Shown: positions 41,522-50,268, counted from the first letter of the stretch. The stretch: 64,000 nucleotides of DNA from Streptomyces seoulensis (GCA_013364255.1 CP054936.1:7520353-7584352); one strand, 5' to 3'. Notes: generated from the sequence alone by a model not told the origin. Translations and numbers: made by a program.

Positions 41522-42712
41522 ATGAAGGCAGTGACCTGGCAGGGCAAGCGCGACGTCCGGGTGGAGGAGGTCCCCGACCCCACGATCCAGGAGCCGACGG
41601 ACGCCGTCATCCGGATCACCTCCAGTGGCCTGTGCGGCTCCGACCTGCACCTGTACGAAGTGCTCACCCCGTTCATGACGCCCGGCGACATCCTCGGCCA
41701 CGAGCCGATGGGCATCGTCGAGGAGGTCGGTCCCGAGGTGCCGAACCTCAAGCGCGGCGACCGGGTGGTCGTCCCGTTCCAGATCTCCTGCGGCCACTGC
41801 TTCATGTGCTCCTCGGGCCTCCAGACCCAGTGCGAGACGACCCAGGTCACCAGTGAGGGCATGGGCGCCGCCCTGTTCGGCTACACCCGGCTCTACGGCG
41901 CCGTCCCCGGCGCGCAGGCCGAGTACCTGCGCGTGCCGCAGGCCCACTACGGGCCGATCAAGGTGCCCGTGGGCCCGGCCGACGACCGCTTCGTCTACCT
42001 CTCCGACGTGCTGCCCACCGCCTGGCAGGCGGTCGCCTACGCCGACGTCCCGCCCGGCGGCAGCGTCGCCGTCCTGGGGCTCGGGCCCATCGGCGACATG
42101 GCCTGCCGGATCGCCCGGCTGCGCGGCGCCGAGCAGGTGTTCGGCGTGGACCTGGTGCCCGAGCGGCTGGAGCGGGCCCGCCGGCGCGGGGTGAAGACGT
42201 ACGACCTGCGCGACTTCGACAGCGAGAAGGAACTCGTCGCCGCCATCCGCGACGAGACGCACGGACGCGGCCCCGACTCGGTGATCGACGCGGTGGGCAC
42301 CGAGGCGCACGGCAGCGCGGTCGCCCGGATGGTGCAGCAGGCCGCCGCGGTGATGCCGCGTGCCCTGAGCGGACCGCTCGCCGAACGCTTCAGCGTGGAC
42401 CGGCTCGCCGCCTTCCACACCGCCATCGACCTGGTGCGCCGCGGCGGGACCATCTCGCTCTCCGGCGTGTACGGCGGCTCGGCCGACCCGCTGCCGCTGC
42501 TCACCATGTTCGACAAGCAGCTCCAGATCCGGATGGGCCAGGCCAACGTCCGCCGCTGGGTCGACGACATCCTGCCCCACCTGACGGAGGAGGACGTGCT
42601 CGGCGTCGACGACTTCGCCACCCACCGGGTGCCGCTCACCGACGCGCCGCACGCCTACGAGATCTTCCAGCACAAGCAGGACGGCGCGGTCAAGATCCTC
42701 ATGTCGCCGTGA
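41522..42712 (+). CDS. Zinc-dependent alcohol dehydrogenase (formaldehyde-dehydrogenase-like MDR)
   Basis: The 396-residue protein has catalytic zinc ligands Cys38 (LCGSD) and His60-Glu61 (GHEPMG), structural zinc cysteines 90, 93, 96 and 104 (SCGHCFMCSSGLQTQC), and the NAD motif VAVLGLGPIGDMA. It belongs to the long MDR branch with glutathione-independent formaldehyde dehydrogenases. Its last 14 bp overlap the end of the convergent ligC gene. The substrate is unproven. Confidence 0.9.
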   Translation: MKAVTWQGKRDVRVEEVPDPTIQEPTDAVIRITSSGLCGSDLHLYEVLTPFMTPGDILGHEPMGIVEEVGPEVPNLKRGDRVVVPFQISCGHCFMCSSGLQTQCETTQVTSEGMGAALFGYTRLYGAVPGAQAEYLRVPQAHYGPIKVPVGPADDRFVYLSDVLPTAWQAVAYADVPPGGSVAVLGLGPIGDMACRIARLRGAEQVFGVDLVPERLERARRRGVKTYDLRDFDSEKELVAAIRDETHGRGPDSVIDAVGTEAHGSAVARMVQQAAAVMPRALSGPLAERFSVDRLAAFHTAIDLVRRGGTISLSGVYGGSADPLPLLTMFDKQLQIRMGQANVRRWVDDILPHLTEEDVLGVDDFATHRVPLTDAPHAYEIFQHKQDGAVKILMSP

Positions 42713-43793
42713 CGTCCGCGTCGCCGGGCGGCCGGCCGAGGATCTCGGCCAGGTCGTAGCGGACGGGCTCCTCCAGCTGGGCGTAGGTGCAGCTGTGCGG
42801 GGCGCGGTCCGGGCGCCAGCGGCGAAAGCGCGCCGTGTGCCGGAACCGCGCCCCGTTCTCCATGTGGTCGTACGCCACCTCCGCGACCCGCTCGGGCCGC
42901 AGCGGCACCCACGACAGGTCCTTCTTGCCCGACCAGCGGCTCGGCGCCCCCGGCAGCCGGGCCGACGTGTGGGCCGCCTCGTCCGACCAGGCCGCCCACG
43001 GGTGCCCGGCCGCGTCGTCCATGCGCAGCGGCGCCAGTTCCTCGATCAGCTCGGCCCGCCGCTTCATCGCGAACGCCGCCGACACGCCGACGTGCTGGAG
43101 GCGGCCCTGGTCGTCGTAGAGGCCCAGCAGCAGGGAACCGACGACCGGCCCCGACTTGTGGAGCCGGTAGCCGGCCACCACCACGTCGGCCGTCCGCTCG
43201 TGCTTGATCTTGAACATGGCGCGCTCGTCCTGGCGGTAGGGCAGCCCCGGCGGCTTGGCGATCACCCCGTCCAGGCCCGCGCCCTCGTACTCCTCGAACC
43301 ACCGCCCGGCCACCTCGACGTCCCGCGTCGCGGGCGCCACGTGGACCGGCGCCGTGACCCCTTGGAGCGCCCTGACCAGCAGCGCCCGCCGCTCCTCCAG
43401 CACCACGTCCAGCAGCGAGGCGTCGTCCAGCGCGAGCAGGTCGAAGGCGACGAAGGAGGCCGGCGTCCGCCGCGCCAGCGTGCGCACCCGGGAGTCGGCG
43501 GGGTGGATCCGCTCGGTCAGCGCGTCGAAGTCCAGCCGCCCCTCACGGGCGATCACGATCTCCCCGTCCAGGACGCACCGCTCGGGCACCCGCTCCCTCA
43601 GCGCCGCCACCAGCTCGGGGAAGTACCGGGTCAGCGGCTTGCCGGTCCGGCTGCCCAGCTCCACCTCGGGGCCGTCGCGGAACACGATCGCCCGGAAGCC
43701 GTCCCACTTCGCCTCGTACTGCATGCCCGGCGGGATCCTCGCCACCGGCTTGGCGAGCATCGGCTTCACGGGCGGCATCACGGGCAGCTCCAT
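42699..43793 (-). CDS. ligC: ATP-dependent DNA ligase, LigC type
   Basis: The 364-residue protein has an N-terminal adenylation domain with nucleophile Lys29 in YEAKWDGFR (KxDG), then LDGEIVI, FVAFDLLALD, GLDGVIAKPP and FKIKHERTADVVV, and a C-terminal OB-fold (GLYDDQGRLQHVGVSAAF). It lacks nuclease and polymerase domains, as in mycobacterial LigC. The neighbouring divergent gene encodes a LigD-type polymerase, so the two together provide gap filling and sealing in end joining or excision repair. ATG 43793 lies 94 bp from the polymerase start. Confidence 0.93.
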   Translation of the reverse strand: MELPVMPPVKPMLAKPVARIPPGMQYEAKWDGFRAIVFRDGPEVELGSRTGKPLTRYFPELVAALRERVPERCVLDGEIVIAREGRLDFDALTERIHPADSRVRTLARRTPASFVAFDLLALDDASLLDVVLEERRALLVRALQGVTAPVHVAPATRDVEVAGRWFEEYEGAGLDGVIAKPPGLPYRQDERAMFKIKHERTADVVVAGYRLHKSGPVVGSLLLGLYDDQGRLQHVGVSAAFAMKRRAELIEELAPLRMDDAAGHPWAAWSDEAAHTSARLPGAPSRWSGKKDLSWVPLRPERVAEVAYDHMENGARFRHTARFRRWRPDRAPHSCTYAQLEEPVRYDLAEILGRPPGDADVTAT

Positions 43794-43887
43794 GCAAGCG
43801 ATTGTGCGGGCCCGCGATCCTCCGCGCCCGTTCACGGCCGGTGCGCCCGGTGTGCGGGGGCCGCACGCTGCGCCTACCGTGGCACGC

Positions 43888-44949
43888 ATGGGCGAAGCGG
43901 TGGAACTGGACGTGGCCGGCCGGACCGTACGGCTGTCCAGTCCGGACAAGGTCTTCTTCCCGGAGCGCGGCTACACCAAGCTGGACGTGGCCCGCTACTA
44001 CCAGGCGGTCGCCCCCGGCATCCTGCGCGCCCTGCGCGACCGCCCCACCACCCTGGAGCGCTACCCGGACGGCATCACCGGCGAGTGGTTCTACCAGAAG
44101 CGGGCGCCCAAGGGCATGCCCGACTGGATCCCGACCGCCCACATCACCTTCCCCAGCGGGCGCAGCGCCGACGAGATGTGCCCCACCGAGGAGGCGGCCG
44201 TGGTGTGGGCCGCCCAGTACGGCACCCTCACCTTCCACCCCTGGCCGGTGCGCCGCCACGACGTCGACCACCCCGACGAACTGCGCGTCGACCTCGACCC
44301 GCAGCCCGGCACCGACTACGCCGACGCGGTCCGCGCCGCCGGTGAACTGCGCGCCGTGCTGGCGGAGTTCGGCGGGCTGCGCGGCTGGCCCAAGACCTCC
44401 GGCGGGCGCGGACTGCACGTCTTCGTGCCCATCGAGCCGCGCTGGACCTTCACTCAGGTGCGCCGGGCCGCCATCGCGGTGGGCCGGGAACTGGAGCGCC
44501 GGATGCCCGAACGGGTGACGATCAAGTGGTGGAAGGAGGAGCGCGGCGCCCGTATTTTCGTCGACTACAACCAGACCGCCCGCGACCGCACCATCGCCTC
44601 CGCCTACTCGGTGCGCCCCCGCCCCGGCGCCCCGGTCTCCGCGCCGCTGCGCTGGGAGGAGGTGGGCGTCGCGCACCCCGAGGACTTCGACATCACGACG
44701 ATGCCCGCCCGCTTCGCCGAGGTGGGCGACGTGCACGCCGACATGGACGACCACGCCTTCGCGCTGGACGCGCTGCTGGAGCTGGCCGACCGCGACGAAC
44801 GCGACCACGGCCTCGCCGACCTGCCCTATCCGCCCGAGTACCCGAAGATGCCGGGCGAGCCCAAACGGGTCCAGCCCAGCCGCGCCAAGCGGGCGGACCG
44901 GCCCGGCCGCGCCAAGCGGGAGGACCGGCCCGCGCCCGAGGCGTCGTAG
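43888..44949 (+). CDS. LigD-type polymerase/primase domain protein (Prim-PolC/PolR-like)
   Basis: The 353-residue protein is a stand-alone archaeo-eukaryotic-primase-type polymerase: LSSPDKVFFPERGYTKLDVA at the start, catalytic DLD (Asp135, Asp137 in RVDLDPQPG), SGGRGLHVFVP, the third acidic residue in RIFVDYNQ, and ASAYSVRPRPGAPVSAPL. A Lys/Arg/Pro-rich tail with two near copies of RAKRADRPGRAKREDRP follows. It fills short gaps with ribo- or deoxyribonucleotides. The divergent LigC gene is the functional partner in mycobacteria and, as I recall, in conserved Streptomyces NHEJ-like gene sets. Confidence 0.93.
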   Translation: MGEAVELDVAGRTVRLSSPDKVFFPERGYTKLDVARYYQAVAPGILRALRDRPTTLERYPDGITGEWFYQKRAPKGMPDWIPTAHITFPSGRSADEMCPTEEAAVVWAAQYGTLTFHPWPVRRHDVDHPDELRVDLDPQPGTDYADAVRAAGELRAVLAEFGGLRGWPKTSGGRGLHVFVPIEPRWTFTQVRRAAIAVGRELERRMPERVTIKWWKEERGARIFVDYNQTARDRTIASAYSVRPRPGAPVSAPLRWEEVGVAHPEDFDITTMPARFAEVGDVHADMDDHAFALDALLELADRDERDHGLADLPYPPEYPKMPGEPKRVQPSRAKRADRPGRAKREDRPAPEAS

Positions 44950-44956
44950 GCCGCGC

Positions 44957-45751
44957 TCACCCGCGTCGTCGCGGAGCCGGCCGCAGGACCGCGAAACGGG
45001 CGCCGCAGGGGTCGGCGAGGCGGGCGACGCGGCCGACGTCCGCGATGTCGGTGGCGGGCAGCCGGACCGTGCCGCCCAGCTCCGCCGTCCGGCCGGTCAC
45101 GGCGTCCACGTCCGGCACGGCGAAGTACGGCATCCAGTACGCGCCCGCCGCCGCCTCCGTCGGGTCCTCGGCGAGCGGCACGAAGCCGCCGAACGCGGCG
45201 TCCTCCCCGCCCTCGGCCGGATTGACGAGGGTGTACGTGCCGTCCGGGAAGGACGCCGCCGCGGTCTCCAGGCCCAGCACCCGGTGGTAGAAGGCGGCGG
45301 CCGCCGCGATGTCCGGCGTGTACAGCTCGGCCCAGCACAGCGCGCCGGGCGCGCCCGTCACCTCCAGGCCCTCGGTCCGCCCCGGCTGCCAGAGCCCGAA
45401 CCGCACGCCCGCCCGGTCGGCGAGCAGCGCCATACGGCCCTCGTCCATGACGTCGACCGGCCGGAGCAGCACACCGCCGTGCGCCTGCTCGGCGGCGACG
45501 GCGGTCGCCCGTGCGTCGGGAGTGCGGAAGTACACGGTCCAGGAGGGCGGCCCCTGGTCCGGCCGGATCCGCGCGCCGCCGGCCACGGTACGGCCGTCCA
45601 GCCGGAAGAAGCCGTAGTCGCCGCCTTCGGGTCCGGCCGGGCGGAACTCCCAGCCGAACAGGGCGCCGTAGAAGGCGCGGACGCCGTCGAGGTCGGGGGC
45701 GCCGACGTCGATCCAGCTGGGAGCGCCGTCGACGAAACGGGTGGTGAGCAT
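44957..45751 (-). CDS. VOC-family protein with two glyoxalase-like domains
   Basis: The 264-residue protein consists of two tandem vicinal-oxygen-chelate modules: residues 10-120 (PSWIDVGAPDLDGVRAFYGA, LFGWEFRP) and 138-258 (WAELYTPDIAAAAAFYHRVL, GLETAA). Such two-module Streptomyces proteins include hydroxylases and resistance proteins, but no specific catalytic set is recognised here. ATG 45751 follows AGGAGGG. It is convergent with the polymerase gene (7 bp apart). Confidence 0.88.
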   Translation of the reverse strand: MLTTRFVDGAPSWIDVGAPDLDGVRAFYGALFGWEFRPAGPEGGDYGFFRLDGRTVAGGARIRPDQGPPSWTVYFRTPDARATAVAAEQAHGGVLLRPVDVMDEGRMALLADRAGVRFGLWQPGRTEGLEVTGAPGALCWAELYTPDIAAAAAFYHRVLGLETAAASFPDGTYTLVNPAEGGEDAAFGGFVPLAEDPTEAAAGAYWMPYFAVPDVDAVTGRTAELGGTVRLPATDIADVGRVARLADPCGARFAVLRPAPRRRG

Positions 45752-45967
45752 CGTCGCCCTCCTCGGCAGGGGCCCGCGGTCCGCTCCGCGTGTGCTCTGC
45801 CGAGTCTCGCACCGCCCGCGGACGAACGCCGCCGCAGCACGCGGGTGGGCGCGCCGCCGTGCGCCGCCGTCGCCGCCGGGCCATCATCGAGGCGGCCGGG
45901 GGACCGCGGGCGGCGCGTTGATCCGGCGTTGATCGAACGTTTTTCGCCGCCTGCGACGCTTTCGGAC

Positions 45968-46213
45968 ATGCACATCGAGACGATCACCCCGGCCGACCCC
46001 GCCTGGCAGGCCCAGGCGCTGTGCGCGCAGACCGGGGCCGACTTCTTCTTCCCCGAGCCGGGCAGCTCCGTGCGCGAGGCCAAGCGCATCTGCGGTCTGT
46101 GCGAGATGCGCCCGGCCTGCCTGGAGTACGCCCTCGCCAACGACGAACGCTTCGGCGTCTGGGGCGGCCTGTCCGAGAAGGAACGGCTGAGCCTGCGCCG
46201 GACCGCGCGCTAG
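45968..46213 (+). CDS. WhiB-like iron-sulfur regulator
   Basis: The 81-residue protein has the four [4Fe-4S] cysteines (Cys19, 42, 45, 51: ALCAQTGADFFFPE and CGLCEMRPAC) and the Wbl turn GVWGG (63-67), followed by a basic C-terminus KERLSLRRTAR. It is especially close to WhiB itself in the core (ALCAQT, EYALANDERFG, WGGLSE). It probably partners with the principal sigma factor region 4 as other Wbl proteins do. Upstream are direct GCGTTGATC repeats (45915-45935) that may be promoter or regulator elements. No SD stands out. Confidence 0.95.
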   Translation: MHIETITPADPAWQAQALCAQTGADFFFPEPGSSVREAKRICGLCEMRPACLEYALANDERFGVWGGLSEKERLSLRRTAR

Positions 46214-46241
46214 GCGCGCCGCTCGGGACGGGCGGCGCGCC
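46213..46241. terminator. Hairpin between whiB-like and desaturase genes
   Basis: GGCGCGCCGC, nine-base loop, GCGGCGCGCC: a perfect 10-bp stem that begins at the last base of the WhiB-like stop codon and can also serve the convergent desaturase gene. Confidence 0.8.
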
Positions 46242-46293
46242 GCCGCACGACAGCCGTCGGGCCCGGCGGCACGCGGCCGTGGGGGAGGGGCGT

Positions 46294-47271
46294 TCAGCCG
46301 GCGGCGCGGGCCGCCATGCGCGCCTTGCGGGCCGCCAGCCGCTCGTCGAACTTGGCCGCCTCCGCGTCCAGGCCGCCCATGTACAGGCCCAGCTCCTCCT
46401 GCGCCTGGCGGCCCTCCGGGCCGAGGCCGTCGATGTCCAGCACCTTCAGGAAGCGCAGCACCGGCTGGAGCACGTCGTCGTGGTGGATGCGCAGGTTGTA
46501 GACCTCGCCGATGGCCATCTGCGCCGCCGCCCGCTCGAAGCCGGGGATCCCGTGGCCGGGCATGCGGAAGTCGACCACCACGTCGCGCACCGCCCGCATG
46601 GTCAGGTCGGGGGCGAGGTCGAAGGCGGCCCCGAGCAGGTTGCGGTAGAAGACCATGTGCAGGTTCTCGTCGGTCGCGATGCGCGCCAGCATGCGGTCGC
46701 AGACCGGGTCGCCGGACTGGTGGCCGGTGTTGCGGTGCGAGATGCGGGTGGCCAGTTCCTGGAAGGCGACGTAGGCGATCGAGTGCAGCATCGAGTGCCG
46801 GTTGTCGGACTCGAAGCCCTCGCTCATGTGGGCCATCCGGAACCGCTCCAGCTTGTCCGGGTCGACGGCGCGCGAGGCGAGCAGGTAGTCCCGCATCACG
46901 ATGCCGTGCCGGCCCTCCTCCGCCGTCCAGCGGTGCACCCAGGTGCCCCAGGCGCCGTCGCGGCCGAAGAGGCTGGCGATCTCGTGGTGGTAGCTGGGCA
47001 GGTTGTCCTCGGTCAGCAGATTCACCACCAGGGCGGTCCGGCCGATCTCGGTGACCTTGGACTGCTCCTTGTCCCACGCCTCGCCGTCGGCGAAGATGCC
47101 GGGGAAGTTGCGGCCGTCGCTCCACGGGACGTACTCGTGGGGCATCCAGTCCTTGGCGACCTTCAGATGCCGGTTCAGCTCCTTCTCGACCACTTCCTCC
47201 AGCGCGTACAGCAGCCGGGCGTCGGTCCAGACGGCGGACGGGCTGCCGAGAGAGGGGGAGGTGATCGTCAT
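46294..47271 (-). CDS. Acyl-ACP desaturase (stearoyl-ACP type, diiron)
   Basis: The 325-residue soluble protein carries the diiron ligands of the plant-type acyl-ACP desaturases: TEDNLPSYHHEI (Glu88), TAEEGRHGIV (Glu119-x-x-His122) and IATDENLHMVFYR near residue 200. It introduces a cis double bond into an acyl-ACP using oxygen and reduced ferredoxin. ATG 47271 follows CTGGAG; an in-frame upstream start would add 16 unlike residues. The promoter region holds three 15-bp repeats plus an inverted copy, so a TetR/FabR-like lipid regulator probably controls it. Confidence 0.93.
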   Translation of the reverse strand: MTITSPSLGSPSAVWTDARLLYALEEVVEKELNRHLKVAKDWMPHEYVPWSDGRNFPGIFADGEAWDKEQSKVTEIGRTALVVNLLTEDNLPSYHHEIASLFGRDGAWGTWVHRWTAEEGRHGIVMRDYLLASRAVDPDKLERFRMAHMSEGFESDNRHSMLHSIAYVAFQELATRISHRNTGHQSGDPVCDRMLARIATDENLHMVFYRNLLGAAFDLAPDLTMRAVRDVVVDFRMPGHGIPGFERAAAQMAIGEVYNLRIHHDDVLQPVLRFLKVLDIDGLGPEGRQAQEELGLYMGGLDAEAAKFDERLAARKARMAARAAG

Positions 47272-47360
47272 GGGTACTCCAGGGGGACGTGCGAGCCGGG
47301 CGGGAGCCGGCACAGCCAAGCGGGGGACGGTCGAACGGGCCGGCGAGCGGTGCCGGCCAA

Positions 47361-47413
47361 CCTACGGGATCGTAGGCTACGAAACCGTAGGTTACGAACC
47401 CGTAGGTTAAGAC
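47361..47413. promoter_or_regulatory. 15-bp operator repeats upstream of the desaturase gene
   Basis: CGTAGGCTACGAAAC (47371), CGTAGGTTACGAACC (47386) and CGTAGGTTAAGAC (47401) follow one another with a 15-bp period. The preceding CCTACG (47361) makes CCTACG-N4-CGTAGG palindromic. CTACG/CGTAG half-sites recur every few bases, which suggests cooperative binding of a dimeric repressor. Confidence 0.8.
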
Positions 47414-47556
47414 CGCTGTAAAGACCGCCCGGCAAACTCCTTCCGGCCGCCCCATCAGGCCGCATGACGGACCGTGAGCGGACCCCGTGTCCCGCCCGGA
47501 TCAAGCGGGACACGCGCGGCATCACCCGTTCGGACGCATGCCCCGAGGACCGCACG

Positions 47557-49182
47557 CTACTCGGCGGCCGCGATCTCCTCCCAGCTGGTCTCCTTCAGTT
47601 CCCCCTCCTCCACCAGCAGCCAGCGGGTGATGCCGACGGAGCGCAGGAACGGCAGGTCGTGGCCGGCCACGATCAGCGCGCCCTCGTAGGACTCCAGCGC
47701 GCTGGTCAGCCGGCGCACGCTCGCCATGTCGAGGTTGTTCGTCGGCTCGTCCAGCAGCAGCAGTTGGGGCGCGGGCTCGGCCAGCATCAGCGCGGCCAGC
47801 GCGGCCCGGAAGCGTTCGCCGCCGGACAGCGTCGCCGCCTTCTGGTCGGCCCGCGCGCCCCGGAACAGGAAGCGGGCCAGCCGGGCCCGGACGTGGTTCC
47901 CGGTGGCGTCCGGCGCGAACCGGGCCACGTTCTCCACGACGCTCAGCTCGTCGTCCAGGACGTCGAGGCGCTGCGGCAGGAACCGCAGCGGCACGTGCGC
48001 CACCGCCTCCCCGGACACCGGCGGCAGCTGACCGGCGATGGTGCGCAGCAGCGTCGTCTTGCCCGCGCCGTTGCGCCCGACCAGCGCCACCCGCTCCGGA
48101 CCGCGCAGATCGAGCCCGCCGGACACCCGCGTGCCGTACGCCGATTCCAGATCGCGCAGGGTGAGCACGTCACGGCCGGGCGGCACCGCCGTGTACGGCA
48201 GCTCGACGCGGATCTCGTCGTCGTCGCGCACCGCCTCCGCCGCCTCGTCCAGACGTTCCCTGGCCGCGGACAGCTTCTCCTCGTGCAGGATCCGGTGCTT
48301 GCCCGCGGACTCCTGCGCGGCCCGCTTGCGCGCGCCCATCACGATCTTCGGCTCCCGCTTGCTGTCCCACATCTTCTGCCCGTACCGCTTGCGGCGGGCC
48401 AACTTGACCTGCGCGTCGGTCAGTTCGCGCTTCTGGCGGCGCAGGTCGGCCTCGGCGACGCGCACCATCCGCTCGGCGGCGTCCTGTTCGACGGCGAGGG
48501 CCTCCTCGTACGCCGAGAAGTTGCCGCCGTACCAGGTGACCCGGCCGGCGCGCAGATCGGCGATCTGGTCCACCAGCTCCAGCAGTTCGCGGTCGTGGCT
48601 GACCACGACCAGCACGCCGGGCCAGGCCGCGACGGCCGCGTACAGCCGCCGGCGCGCGTACAGGTCGAGGTTGTTGGTCGGTTCGTCCAGCAGCAGGACG
48701 TCCGGGCGGCGCAGCAGCAGCGCCGCCAGCCGCAGCAGCACCGACTCGCCGCCGGACACCTCGCCGACGGTGCGGTCCAGGCCGATGTGGCCGAGACCGA
48801 GCTCGCCGAGCGTGGCCAGGGCGCGTTCCTCGACGTCCCAGTCGTCGCCGAGGGCCTCGAAGTGCTCCTCGGCCGCGTCGCCCGCCTCGATGGCGTGCAG
48901 CGCGGCCCGCCGCCCGGCGATGCCGAGGGCCTCGTCGACCCGCAGGCCGGTGCCGAGGGTGACGTTCTGCGGGAGGTAGCCGACCTCGCCGGCCACCCGG
49001 ACGACGCCGTCGGCGGGCGGCAGCTCGCCCGCGATCAGCTTCAACAGGGTCGATTTTCCGGTGCCGTTGACGCCGACGAGCCCGGTGCGGCCGGGGCCGA
49101 AGGCGATGTCGAGGCCGGTGAAGACGGACGTGCCGTCGGGCCAGGCGAAGGACAGGGCGGTGCAGGTGATGGATGCTGACAT
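47557..49182 (-). CDS. ABC-F ATPase (ribosome-associated, possible antibiotic-resistance factor)
   Basis: The 541-residue soluble protein has two ABC modules without membrane segments. The first has Walker A GVNGTGKST, signature VSGGE and LLLDEPTNNLDLY; the second has GRNGAGKTT, LSGGE and LLLDEPTNNLDMA. A charged interdomain linker (about 235-310, KLARRKRYGQKMWDSKREPK) follows module one. ABC-F proteins displace antibiotics from, or modulate, the ribosome. The start is ATG 49182. The 5' region can fold into alternative RNA structures, as in antibiotic-inducible ABC-F genes. Whether it confers resistance is unknown. Confidence 0.92.
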   Translation of the reverse strand: MSASITCTALSFAWPDGTSVFTGLDIAFGPGRTGLVGVNGTGKSTLLKLIAGELPPADGVVRVAGEVGYLPQNVTLGTGLRVDEALGIAGRRAALHAIEAGDAAEEHFEALGDDWDVEERALATLGELGLGHIGLDRTVGEVSGGESVLLRLAALLLRRPDVLLLDEPTNNLDLYARRRLYAAVAAWPGVLVVVSHDRELLELVDQIADLRAGRVTWYGGNFSAYEEALAVEQDAAERMVRVAEADLRRQKRELTDAQVKLARRKRYGQKMWDSKREPKIVMGARKRAAQESAGKHRILHEEKLSAARERLDEAAEAVRDDDEIRVELPYTAVPPGRDVLTLRDLESAYGTRVSGGLDLRGPERVALVGRNGAGKTTLLRTIAGQLPPVSGEAVAHVPLRFLPQRLDVLDDELSVVENVARFAPDATGNHVRARLARFLFRGARADQKAATLSGGERFRAALAALMLAEPAPQLLLLDEPTNNLDMASVRRLTSALESYEGALIVAGHDLPFLRSVGITRWLLVEEGELKETSWEEIAAAE

Positions 49183-49227
49183 GAGCGCCTCGCGGGTGCT
49201 GGATGCGGTCTGGGGCGGACACGTATC

Positions 49228-49368
49228 GAGACACCGCGAGCGGGGAGGCCGTGTAGGAGAGGAGGCACGGGGCAGGAGAAGAGCCCTGGGCCGGACTTCC
49301 GGGAGGACGGCTCGAACGCCGAGGTCGGACGCGACGCACACACCCCGTGGGGTGTGACGCGGTGTCTC
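49228..49368 (-). promoter_or_regulatory. Structured leader of the ABC-F gene, possible attenuator
   Basis: Read on the minus strand, GAGACACCGCG (49368-49358) comes first. A perfect hairpin CACACCCC-AC-GGGGTGTG (49356-49339) follows immediately, and CGCGGTGTCTC (49238-49228), the exact complement of the first segment, lies 119 bp further on. Long-range pairing and the local hairpin could be alternative folds. The whole 49183-49501 interval also holds the promoter of the divergent GPP34 gene and no other supported gene. Confidence 0.5.
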
Positions 49369-49501
49369 AGGACCTCAGACGAGCAACGTCCTTCTCCAAT
49401 CGACGGCAACAGGAACGCTGCAACCGTACGAGCGGCCCGAGCGGCCTGTCAACGACATATCCGCGTGGGCGCCGCGCCCACCGTGCCAAGGAGATCCGCC
49501 C

Positions 49502-50182
49502 GTGTCCCTCGGTCCGCTCCCACCGCACCGGCTCTCGCTTCCGGCCCGCCTCTGCCTGCTGGCCTGGGACACCTCGGCCCGGCGCGTCGCCGGCGCCGCC
49601 CAGCTGCCGCACCTGGTGCGGGCCGGCGCGCTGACCGAGCTGGTGCGGCGCGGGCTGCTGGTCGACGACGACGGCATCGCCACCCCCGTCGACCTGGACG
49701 CGCGCACCGGCGACCCGGTGCTGGACGGCCTGCTCGACCTGGTCCGGGAGTCCTGCCCGCGCCGCTGGCGGACCTGGGTGACGCTGCACGCCCGGCACAC
49801 CCTGGCGGCCGTGCGGGAGCAGCTGACCGCCGAGGGATACCTGCGCGCCGAGAAGCGGCGGGTGTTCGGCCTCTTCCCGTCGGTGGAGTACGTCCTGGAG
49901 CGCGTCGCCGCCGTGGACGCGCTGTGCGCGGAGGCGCGGCAGGCGCTCGACGGCGACCGCCCGGCCGCCGAGGTCGCCGAGGACACCGCCGCCGCGGTCG
50001 CCCTGGCCGCCGCGGCGCGGCTGCGCACCCTGGCGCCCGACCGCGAGCGCGGACCGCGGGGGCGGCGCGTGGAGGAGCTGACCGAACGCGGCACGGCGAC
50101 GGCCCCGGCCCTGCGCCACATCGTGCGCGAGGTCCGCACCGCGCTGGCCGCGACCGCGACCGCCGCCCCGGCGGGCGGCTGA
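49502..50182 (+). CDS. GPP34 (GOLPH3-like) family protein
   Basis: The 226-residue protein has the GPP34 layout: LPARLCLLAWDTSARRVAGA at the start, a central ALTELVRRGLLVDDDGIATP, and FGLFPSVEYVLERV (compare the phosphoinositide-contacting segment in GOLPH3). Eukaryotic members bind PI4P on Golgi membranes; actinobacterial homologues are common in Streptomyces but uncharacterised. GTG 49502 has a textbook AAGGAG. It is divergent from the ABC-F gene. Confidence 0.88.
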   Translation: MSLGPLPPHRLSLPARLCLLAWDTSARRVAGAAQLPHLVRAGALTELVRRGLLVDDDGIATPVDLDARTGDPVLDGLLDLVRESCPRRWRTWVTLHARHTLAAVREQLTAEGYLRAEKRRVFGLFPSVEYVLERVAAVDALCAEARQALDGDRPAAEVAEDTAAAVALAAAARLRTLAPDRERGPRGRRVEELTERGTATAPALRHIVREVRTALAATATAAPAGG

Positions 50183-50268
50183 CCCGCGGGGCCGTGACGG
50201 GCGGCCCGCACCACGGCGGCCCCGACGCGCCGCCGGCCGGCGCCGGGCCCCGGCTGCCAGGGCCTGTC

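Noticed and set aside
49183..49341. In-frame 53-residue N-terminal extension of the ABC-F protein
   Set aside because: The ABC-F fold starts at once after ATG 49182. The extension is Arg/Pro-rich and overlaps the structured leader.
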